Below are positions 6,868 to 11,921 of a stretch of 11,921 nucleotides of DNA, in pieces. A program made the position numbers and the translations under genes. Position 1 is the first letter of the stretch. Every line of letters begins with the position of its first letter. The notes under the pieces are model-generated. The model made no database searches. It was given only the letters and a program-made list of their open reading frames with translations, and had not been told where the DNA came from. Source of the stretch: Cyanobacteria bacterium K_DeepCast_35m_m2_023 (lineage in GTDB: Bacteria; Cyanobacteriota; Cyanobacteriia; PCC-6307; Cyanobiaceae); NCBI GenBank assembly GCA_016882345.1, contig VGQR01000033.1, forward strand, positions 1-11,921, given 5' to 3'.

Positions 6868-8034
6868 TCAGCCAGCGGACCTGAGCACCTCAACCACGCT
6901 GCGGAAGGCGAACCACTCGGGGATCTCCTCACCGCCGCGCAACATCTGACGGAACTGGGTGCCGCTGAGCTTCTTGACGTGCAGACCGCGGGCTTCCGCG
7001 TGCTCTGCGGTCACGTAGCCCTCCTCCTCGGTGTAGACAAGGTTGAGGGAGGGCACCGTCTCCATGCCGAGCTCGGGAGCACGGTCACGGGCGAAATCCT
7101 GGGCCTGGTAGGGGCCGTAGAAGTCGTCGCCGCTGAGCGAGCTCTTGCAGCCCGCCATGTCGCGGCCGATGATGAAGTGGGTGCAGCCGTAGTTCTTGCG
7201 GATGATCATGTGCTGCAGGGCCTCACGCGGGCCGGCCATGTGCATCGAATAGGGCAGGTAGGCCCAGCGGATGCGGGGGTTGTTGACCTCGGCGGCCAGG
7301 CGCTCGTAGGTCTGGAAGCGCACCTCACCGGCAATGTCGTCGTCTTGGGTGGGTCCACAGGTGGGATGCACCAGAACGACGCCACCCTCGCTGACGTTGG
7401 TGGCGTCCAAGGCGCGTGTGAACAGCTCGTAATGGGCCCGATGGATGGGGTTGCGGCACTGAAAGGCCACCACGTCCTGACCTAGCGGCAGGGTGGCGCG
7501 CACCTCGGCCGGTGTCTTGCACGGAAAGACACGGCGGGGCAGCTCCAGGCCCTGGACCCGGCCACCCAAGTAGAAGCGCCCGCGCTCGCTGGCGATCATG
7601 CGCACCGCCGGATGCTCCAGCGAGGTGGTGCCATAACACCCTTTGGCCTCGATGACCTTGTTGGGCTCCCAACGGCTCTCAATCGTCAACATAGCCAGCT
7701 CCTGGCCTTGATAGGTGAGCAGCAGGCGCTCACCGACAGCGATCGAGGCGTCGTCGGTGTCAAACACGATCGGCAGGCCGAACAACAGACTGCTGGTGGT
7801 GCGATAGCCCGCCACAACCGCGTCGTAGTCCTCCTGGTGCATGAACCCCCGCAGCGGCGAAAAGCCGCCCACCACGAGCAGCTCGACATCGCAGGCATTG
7901 CGGTCGCTGCACTCGACCACCCGATCGATGCCGGCCCTGACCGCCTCACGCTCAGAGGCGGGCACCATCAGATCCACCAGGCTGCCGCCGTGGGGCGCGA
8001 TCAGGCCCTGGGGGCTGGTCACTGAGGCAGTCAT
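6868..8034 (-). CDS. sat: ATP sulfurylase (sulfate adenylyltransferase)
   Basis: Catalyses ATP + sulfate to adenylyl sulfate + pyrophosphate, the first step of sulfate assimilation for cysteine and methionine. The 388-residue protein has an N-terminal PUA-like part and the catalytic ATP-sulfurylase domain with QCRNPIHRAH (192-201; the QxRN and HxxH nucleotide-binding motif) and GRDMAGCKSS (290-299). There is no C-terminal APS kinase domain, so it is the short monofunctional form. ATG 8034 was chosen because the upstream in-frame extension to 8139 runs through the psbO terminator and is not protein-like. A 67-base leader separates it from the terminator, with no obvious Shine-Dalgarno or promoter. 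Transcription may come from a promoter in the leader or from read-through of psbO, and may continue into ftsH. Confidence 0.96.
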   Translation of the reverse strand: MTASVTSPQGLIAPHGGSLVDLMVPASEREAVRAGIDRVVECSDRNACDVELLVVGGFSPLRGFMHQEDYDAVVAGYRTTSSLLFGLPIVFDTDDASIAVGERLLLTYQGQELAMLTIESRWEPNKVIEAKGCYGTTSLEHPAVRMIASERGRFYLGGRVQGLELPRRVFPCKTPAEVRATLPLGQDVVAFQCRNPIHRAHYELFTRALDATNVSEGGVVLVHPTCGPTQDDDIAGEVRFQTYERLAAEVNNPRIRWAYLPYSMHMAGPREALQHMIIRKNYGCTHFIIGRDMAGCKSSLSGDDFYGPYQAQDFARDRAPELGMETVPSLNLVYTEEEGYVTAEHAEARGLHVKKLSGTQFRQMLRGGEEIPEWFAFRSVVEVLRSAG

Positions 8035-8101
8035 GGGCAAACGCAGCGGGCAATGGCGGCGATTCTCCCAGAGCAAGAAGCGGGTCCCGCAGCAGGGGCG
8101 C

Positions 8102-8124
8102 AAAAAAGGGCCCCGAAGGGCCCT
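8102..8124 (-). terminator. Rho-independent terminator of psbO
   Basis: In the leftward direction, GGGCCC, a TTCG tetraloop and GGGCCC are followed by six T (8102-8107). An additional A-T pair extends the stem to 7 bp. It lies 43 bases past the psbO stop and ends its transcript before sat. Confidence 0.88.
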
Positions 8125-8166
8125 AAACACCACCACCACAGCCGAACGGTGGAACCGGGACGTCTA

Positions 8167-8979
8167 TCAGAGCTGCTCGAGGCGCCCGTAAAGCTCACCG
8201 GTGATCTTGACGTCCAGGGGCTCTTTGGTGCCCATGTCGGTATCAGAGGGCTGCACGGCCGTGAACACGCCGGCGAATTCACCGGTGTTGCCATCGACCT
8301 TGGTGATCGAGAGGCTCATGTTGCCGGTGCCATCGACGTAACGCTTGACGGTCTCCGAGGTGTAATCGTCACCGGCAGGCACCAGACCCACAGCGCTGCT
8401 GTATCCCGTGGTGAGACCGCGGGCTTTGGGGTCGAGGAAGTTGGAGGTGCGGTAGCTGGGCACCCGATAGGAACCACTGAAGTCAGTGCTGGTGGTGATG
8501 GCCGCACCCTCGGCGGAGGCATTCAGCTCCTTGCTGGAAAAGACGAACGGGACTTCCTCACCGCCAGGCAGCAGCACGGTGACGAGCTGGAAGTCGATGC
8601 CGCCATCTTCTTTGAACTTGAGGCCGTCAGCCTGCACGTCCAGATCGCCGTAGACCTGATCAAGGCTGGTGGTGTATCGGGTGAGAATTTTTGTGGGGAC
8701 GAACTGCGCTTCCTGGCGCTTGTTGGCGGGCTCACCCTTCACGTACACCTCGGCTGGGTGCATGCAAAGCTCGCGCAGCTGGTATTTGCCACCGCTGCTG
8801 AGGGTGATCGAGCCGCGGGCCGACTCGGGAAGGGTCGGGCAATCGTTGGCCAGACCGGTGTTGTGAATGTCGTCGTAGGTGAGATTGGCGCGGTCCTTGG
8901 CCTCAGCGCCGCCACTGCAGGCGGTGACCAGGGTCAGACACAGCGCCAGCACCAAGGCCAGCAGAGGACGGAAACGCAT
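8167..8979 (-). CDS. psbO: Photosystem II manganese-stabilising protein PsbO
   Basis: The extrinsic 33-kDa subunit on the lumenal side of photosystem II; it protects the Mn4CaO5 water-oxidising cluster. The 270-residue precursor has a hydrophobic signal (residues 4-20) and the family N-terminal block LTYDDIHNTGLANDCP (33-48), with Cys47 and Cys72 placed for the conserved disulfide. The beta-barrel body (YTTSLDQVYGDLDV, SGSYRVPSYRTSNFLDPKARG) ends in EFAGVFTAVQPSDTD, all typical. The signal ends in LVTACSGG, a lipobox-like sequence with Cys21, so a lipidated form is possible; a normal cleavage just before KDRANLTY is the alternative. It begins at ATG 8979 with a C-rich leader and no Shine-Dalgarno, has its own terminator and is probably monocistronic. 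It is divergent from the hypothetical gene at 9099. Confidence 0.98.
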   Translation of the reverse strand: MRFRPLLALVLALCLTLVTACSGGAEAKDRANLTYDDIHNTGLANDCPTLPESARGSITLSSGGKYQLRELCMHPAEVYVKGEPANKRQEAQFVPTKILTRYTTSLDQVYGDLDVQADGLKFKEDGGIDFQLVTVLLPGGEEVPFVFSSKELNASAEGAAITTSTDFSGSYRVPSYRTSNFLDPKARGLTTGYSSAVGLVPAGDDYTSETVKRYVDGTGNMSLSITKVDGNTGEFAGVFTAVQPSDTDMGTKEPLDVKITGELYGRLEQL

Positions 8980-9002
8980 GGGGAGAAACCGGTCTGGCGC
9001 GG

Positions 9003-9008
9003 ATCCTA
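9003..9008 (-). promoter_or_regulatory. Candidate -10 element of psbO
   Basis: TAGGAT on the leftward strand matches four of six -10 positions and would give a leader of roughly 17-20 bases. No good -35 lies at the right distance. This is weak support for a highly expressed gene, and the real promoter may differ. Confidence 0.25.
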
Positions 9009-9055
9009 CCGGTGCAAAATGCCCTTTCCCCTTACGATGTCGCGGCTCTCAACAA

Positions 9056-9069
9056 CTCTGTTGACAGAG
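9056..9069. promoter_or_regulatory. 14-bp dyad in the psbO/hypothetical divergent region
   Basis: CTCTGT and ACAGAG are exact inverted repeats with a 2-base TG spacer. The dyad includes TTGACA (9061-9066), a consensus -35 for the rightward gene, but no matching -10 is seen 17 bases on. Its ACAGAGCT end recurs in two other intergenic regions of the window. A regulator site is possible but unproven. Confidence 0.3.
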
Positions 9070-9098
9070 CTTTGGAATCGCCCGCTGGAACAACCGAT

Positions 9099-9443
9099 AT
9101 GACCCCCGAGATGCTGTGTGAACCGGCCGCAACGGCCCTGGATGCCCCCCAGCAACAGCGCCTTGACCAGATCCTGCGCGACCTGCGCAGCCTGGGCGAA
9201 GAGCTGGATGGCCAGCCCGAGGCCCTGCTGACCCTGTTGCGCCAGCTGGAAGAGCTGCATCGCAATCTGCAAGATGGGGCCTTCCGCAGCAGCCTGCCCG
9301 CCGATCGCAGCGCCCTGTTCAACCTGCTGCGGGCCATGGAGCAGAGCGGCGGCTGGCCCTACATCCCCCGCCTGCAGCTGTGCACCTTCATGGATCTGCT
9401 GCAGCGGGACCGCAACGAGGCAGATCACCCTCTGGCGGCCTGA
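9099..9443 (+). CDS. Small helical hypothetical protein
   Basis: A 114-residue soluble protein I do not recognise. Residues about 17-60 are strongly helical and rich in Leu, Gln, Glu and Arg with a coiled-coil-like pattern (QQQRLDQILRDLRSLGEEL). Residues 70-103 hold a more distinctive GGWPYIPRLQLCTFMDLLQR segment. There is no signal peptide or membrane span. The frame is open upstream to 9012, but that part crosses the psbO promoter region, so ATG 9099 is preferred; ATG 9111 is an alternative. No Shine-Dalgarno is clear. Its 3' end overlaps the end of coaBC by 56 bases tail to tail. Codon use with G/C third positions and the divergent position beside psbO favour a real gene, but support is only moderate. 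Confidence 0.65.
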   Translation: MTPEMLCEPAATALDAPQQQRLDQILRDLRSLGEELDGQPEALLTLLRQLEELHRNLQDGAFRSSLPADRSALFNLLRAMEQSGGWPYIPRLQLCTFMDLLQRDRNEADHPLAA

Positions 9444-10719
9444 ATCCGGGCTCCTCCATCAGCGCGGCCAAGGCCGAGAGCAACTCGTGGGCAATGGCCA
9501 GTTTTGATGCGGGCGCAATCGAACGCTGCCCATCACCCGGGCCCAGCAACCAGCCCTGATTCGTCAATGCGGCAAACCCGCTGCCGCTCTGATCGATGGG
9601 ATTGGCGAACAACAGCTCACATCCCTTGCGGCGGTGCTTGGCCTGGGCCTTGGTCAGCACATCTCCGCTCTGGGCGGCAAATCCCAAGATGGGCTGAGGC
9701 CGCTGGCGCCGGGCGACCAGCTCGGCCAACAGGTCGGGTACGGCTTCCCAGCCATCGGTGAGGCTGGCACCCAGGTCGCCTTTGCTCGCCTTGACAGCGG
9801 CGGGGTGGGCGCGGCGGTGATCGGCAACCGCCGCCGCCATGGCGATGGCATCAGCCCCACCCTGCAGCTCGGCCAGGGCCTGCTGCATCTGTGCTGCGGT
9901 GGGTGCCGCATGGCAACGCAAGCCTTCGAGCCAGGCCAAATCGAGGTTGAGCGGACCATGGACCAGATCAACCTCGGCACCGCGCAGGCGAGCCGCCTGG
10001 GCCAGCAACACACCCATCCGGCCCGTGCTGGGATTGGTGATGCAGCGCGCCGGATCGAGCGGTTCACGGGTCGGGCCTGCCGTCACCAACAACCTGCGAC
10101 CCAGCCAGTCGCGGCGCCAGCCCCACAGGTGCAGCGATTCCAGTGCCAACAGCAGCATGGCCGGCTCGGCCATGCGGCCGTCGCCGACCCGGTCGCAGGC
10201 GAGCAGCCCGGCCGCTGGCCCCAAGGGCAGCACCCGTTCGCAACAGTGCATCTGCTGCCAGTTGCGCTGCACCGGCGCGCTGAGCCACATCGACGTGTTC
10301 ATGGCGGCGGCGGCCAGCACTGGCGCCTCGCTGGCCAGCAGGGTGCTGGCCAGCAGCGTGTCGGCCAGGCCGTGCATCCACCGGGCCAGGCTGGTGGCGC
10401 TCAGGGGGGCCACCAACACCAGCTCGGCCCATTCGGCCAGGGCAATGTGCAGCGGTCGATCGGCGCTGGCGCTCCACTGGTCAGAGTCCAGATAGCAGCG
10501 GTGACGACTGAGCGACGCCAGCGCCACCGGGCTCACCAGGCGCTCAGCGCTTGGGGTGAGCACGCAACGCACCTGAGCCCCCCGCTTGACCAGGGCGCTC
10601 ACGACGAGCGGCAGCTTGACCGCCGCAATGCTGCCTGTAATCGCCACCAGCACGCGGCGTCCAGCCAGTGCATCGACCGCGGCCGCGGCGGCCGCCGGCG
10701 CTGAGGACTCAGTCCTCAT
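9388..10719 (-). CDS. coaBC: Bifunctional phosphopantothenoylcysteine synthetase/decarboxylase
   Basis: Two consecutive steps of coenzyme A synthesis: CoaB joins cysteine to 4'-phosphopantothenate, and CoaC, an FMN enzyme, decarboxylates the product. The N-terminal CoaC domain (about 20-200 of 443) has ITGSIAAVK, the active-site His91, AMN with Asn141, and LLACDRVGDGRM with Cys175, which equate to E. coli His75, Asn125 and Cys158. The CoaB domain (about 207-418) has LLVTAGPTREPLDP, ITNPSTGRMG with Asn229, AMAAAVAD and the Lys-rich AVKASK stretch. Some flanking residues are non-standard: AAMN for PAMN, APLSAT for APATA-type. The C-terminus carries about 23 extra residues over the hypothetical gene. 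ATG 10719 has AGGA eight bases upstream; it overlaps the DUF2555-like stop by 11 bases, implying an operon. Confidence 0.95.
   Translation of the reverse strand: MRTESSAPAAAAAAVDALAGRRVLVAITGSIAAVKLPLVVSALVKRGAQVRCVLTPSAERLVSPVALASLSRHRCYLDSDQWSASADRPLHIALAEWAELVLVAPLSATSLARWMHGLADTLLASTLLASEAPVLAAAAMNTSMWLSAPVQRNWQQMHCCERVLPLGPAAGLLACDRVGDGRMAEPAMLLLALESLHLWGWRRDWLGRRLLVTAGPTREPLDPARCITNPSTGRMGVLLAQAARLRGAEVDLVHGPLNLDLAWLEGLRCHAAPTAAQMQQALAELQGGADAIAMAAAVADHRRAHPAAVKASKGDLGASLTDGWEAVPDLLAELVARRQRPQPILGFAAQSGDVLTKAQAKHRRKGCELLFANPIDQSGSGFAALTNQGWLLGPGDGQRSIAPASKLAIAHELLSALAALMEEPGFRPPEGDLPRCGPAAADP
10330..10356. repeat. 12-bp direct repeat inside coaBC
   Basis: GCTGGCCAGCAG occurs at 10330-10341 and 10345-10356, 15 bases apart and in frame. 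It encodes a doubled LLAS motif (TLLASTLLAS) in the CoaC domain, where the family normally has a similar helix, so this is probably a codon-choice coincidence or a small in-frame duplication. Confidence 0.6.
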
Positions 10720-10918
10720 CAAACGGTTCCTGATCGACCAAGTGCACGTAGGGCCGGGCCAGTTCGGGGCGATGGATCGCCAAGGCGCGCATCAGATGCC
10801 AATCGGCCAGGCCGTCAAAGGGCGAGGGGTAGTCGTCTTCCTCAAGACGACGGGCCAGTTCGGCCGTTGCCGCCTCGTCAAAAGCGGCGAGGCGTTCGGG
10901 GGTGATGGAGGTCGTCAT
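10709..10918 (-). CDS. DUF2555-like small cyanobacterial protein
   Basis: A 69-residue acidic protein with the pattern LARRLEEDDYPSPFDGLADWHLMRALAIHRPELARPYVHLVD, which I recognise as the cyanobacterial DUF2555 family (a recalled match, not searched). The function is unknown. It has no signal peptide or membrane span and is predicted helical. It precedes coaBC on the same strand with an 11-base overlap, so the two are probably co-transcribed and translationally coupled. The ATG at 10918 has no strong Shine-Dalgarno. The gap of 58 bases to the tRNA must hold divergent promoters for both. Confidence 0.85.
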   Translation of the reverse strand: MTTSITPERLAAFDEAATAELARRLEEDDYPSPFDGLADWHLMRALAIHRPELARPYVHLVDQEPFDED

Positions 10919-10959
10919 CTCAAAGCAACAGAGCTCGCAGTCAGCGACGTGTCTTTTGA

Positions 10960-10965
10960 AATAAT
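10960..10965 (+). promoter_or_regulatory. Candidate -10 element of the tRNA-Ala gene
   Basis: AATAAT matches five of six -10 positions and lies 11 bases before the mature tRNA 5' end, which would put the transcription start about five bases ahead of it. The -35 position (about 10937-10942) has no good match. Confidence 0.35.
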
Positions 10966-10976
10966 GGACTGTGAAC

Positions 10977-11049
10977 GGGGAATTAGCTCAGCTGGTAGAG
11001 CGCTGCGATCGCACCGCAGAGGTCAGGGGTTCGAGTCCCCTATTCTCCA
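10977..11049 (+). tRNA. tRNA-Ala (anticodon CGC)
   Basis: A complete 73-base cloverleaf: acceptor GGGGAAT pairing with ATTCTCC, D arm GCTC/GAGC, anticodon stem CTGCG/CGCAG with loop ATCGCAC, a 5-base variable region, and T arm AGGGG/CCCCT with loop TTCGAGT, then discriminator A. The anticodon CGC is at 11010-11012 and reads the alanine codon GCG. The acceptor has the G3-U70 wobble that marks alanine tRNAs. No CCA is encoded. A cloverleaf with all expected fixed bases makes this a functional tRNA. The last 10 bases overlap the stop region of the MFS gene on the other strand. Confidence 0.96.
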
Positions 11050-11921
11050 TCCCCCCAGAGCAGCAACAGGGTGTCGCGCTCAATCACCAGAGCCAGCAGC
11101 ACCAACATCAAGGCGAAGACGCAGGTGCCGGGCCAGGCCCAAGTGGCCCAGAACCCCGAGATCACTGCCGAACAGATTGCAGCGCCGAGGTAGGCCGTCA
11201 AAAACAGCTGACCGCTCATGCGACTGCGAGCCGCAGGGTCAAGGGCGTAGATGCGCGTCTGATTGGCGACAAAACTGCCCTGCACGCCAAGGTCAACGGC
11301 CATCAGCCCAAGAGCCAGGGCCAACAGGGAGCTCGGCCATAGCCCCAAGGCAAACCCCCCCGCCGCGGTGATCAACACACCAGCCAGGACGATGCGGTCA
11401 GCACCGACACGATCCACCAACCTCCCGATCAGCGGTGCTGCGGCAACGCTGACCAGCCCGACAAGGCCAAAACTGCCGATCCACGCGGGCCCGAACCGCC
11501 AGGGTGGCCCACCGAGGTGCAGGGCCATGGAGCTCCACAGGGCCATGAAACAGCCAAACAACAAGGCCTGGCAGAAACAGGAGCGGCGCAGGAGACCAAA
11601 GCGCTGCCACAGCCGCAGCTGGGAGCGCTGCAGCTGCCCATAACTGCGGCGATCGGTGGCCGGCAGCCTCCGGACAAACAGCACTGACACCGCCAGCATC
11701 CCCACAGCCGAGAGGGCGTAGACCGTGCGCCAACCCCACTGCTGCGCCAGCAGGCCGCTGAAGGTGCGTGACAGCAGGATCCCGCTAAACTGGCCGCTGA
11801 TGATAGTGCCCAGCATGCGACCCCGCTGCGCCTCCGGTGTGAACGCAGCCAGCAAGGTGGGCAGCAGCGAAGGGATCAGGGCCACCAACCCCAGGACGAA
11901 CCAGCTGAACAGCAGCTGCGC
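11040..11921 (-). CDS. MFS family transporter (partial, N-terminus beyond window)
   Basis: The 293 visible residues are the C-terminal three quarters of a major facilitator superfamily carrier. The reading frame stays open to the window edge. The first part (about residues 1-80) holds about three membrane spans with GRMLGTIISGQFSGILLSR and GLLAQQWGWRTVYALSAVG, matching spans 4-6 of drug-efflux-type MFS proteins. A basic cytoplasmic loop (RRLPATDRRSYGQLQRSQLR) follows, then six spans. Substrate is unknown; efflux of a small metabolite or drug is a guess. About three N-terminal spans are missing from the window. The TAG stop at 11040-11042 lies within the tRNA-Ala 3' half, so the last codons are antisense to the tRNA acceptor stem. 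No terminator follows the gene before the tRNA. Confidence 0.9.
   Translation of the reverse strand, partial: AQLLFSWFVLGLVALIPSLLPTLLAAFTPEAQRGRMLGTIISGQFSGILLSRTFSGLLAQQWGWRTVYALSAVGMLAVSVLFVRRLPATDRRSYGQLQRSQLRLWQRFGLLRRSCFCQALLFGCFMALWSSMALHLGGPPWRFGPAWIGSFGLVGLVSVAAAPLIGRLVDRVGADRIVLAGVLITAAGGFALGLWPSSLLALALGLMAVDLGVQGSFVANQTRIYALDPAARSRMSGQLFLTAYLGAAICSAVISGFWATWAWPGTCVFALMLVLLALVIERDTLLLLWGDGE

Noticed and set aside
5532..6884. 450-codon rightward open frame opposite ftsH
   Set aside because: It lies antisense to a fully conserved FtsH and has no recognisable domain; long antisense frames are expected in GC-rich coding DNA.
8035..8139. Upstream extension of sat
   Set aside because: The added residues are encoded by the psbO terminator and leader and do not look like ATP sulfurylase.
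8053..9102. 349-codon rightward frame opposite psbO and its terminator
   Set aside because: It runs through the psbO terminator and promoter region and mirrors psbO codons; no family features.
10156..10174. 7-bp hairpin CATGGCC/GGCCATG inside coaBC
   Set aside because: Short stem in GC-rich coding sequence, no position suggesting a role.
9634..10704. 356-codon rightward frame opposite coaBC
   Set aside because: Gln/His/Gly-rich translation typical of the reverse of Leu/Ala-rich coding DNA.

Overview
The window looks like a piece of a GC-rich picocyanobacterial chromosome (Synechococcus/Cyanobium type). The main evidence is psbO, the extrinsic manganese-stabilising protein of photosystem II, which restricts the source to oxygenic phototrophs. 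Supporting evidence is the cyanobacterial pairing of a small DUF2555-like gene with coaBC, an FtsH of cyanobacterial type, and very tight gene packing. Species assignment is inference. No mobile element, CRISPR array or rRNA gene is visible, and no stretch over 300 bases lacks a gene.

Layout. Positions 1-111 hold the tail of an unidentified upstream transcript and a strong rightward terminator. Next comes a rightward gene (215-1777) encoding an exported amino-acid-type solute-binding domain fused to a UPF0126/TRIC-like membrane domain; a 13-codon, well-primed mini-ORF ends on its start codon. It converges on nth (endonuclease III, leftward). nth is divergent from aroC (chorismate synthase, rightward), which converges on and overlaps a leftward gene for a small DNA-binding-like domain with a histone H1-like tail. 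A long leftward block follows: psbO, sat (ATP sulfurylase), ftsH and an eda-like aldolase, transcribed in that order, with the H1-like gene having its own apparent promoter beyond eda. A short hypothetical gene diverges from psbO and converges on coaBC. coaBC is read leftward behind the DUF2555-like gene, with overlapping ends. A tRNA-Ala(CGC) is read rightward, and its 3' end overlaps the stop of a leftward MFS transporter that runs off the window.

The genes are mostly housekeeping: shikimate pathway, sulfate activation, coenzyme A synthesis, DNA repair, membrane proteolysis and photosystem II. The most unusual items are the binding-protein/channel fusion with its leader ORF, the aldolase that keeps its catalytic Lys/Glu but lacks several substrate-binding residues, a perfect 11-bp hairpin at the ftsH-eda junction, and the H1-tailed protein with a palindrome over its probable transcription start. 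Three convergent pairs overlap at their 3' ends, and the fourth is 16 bases apart with no terminator.
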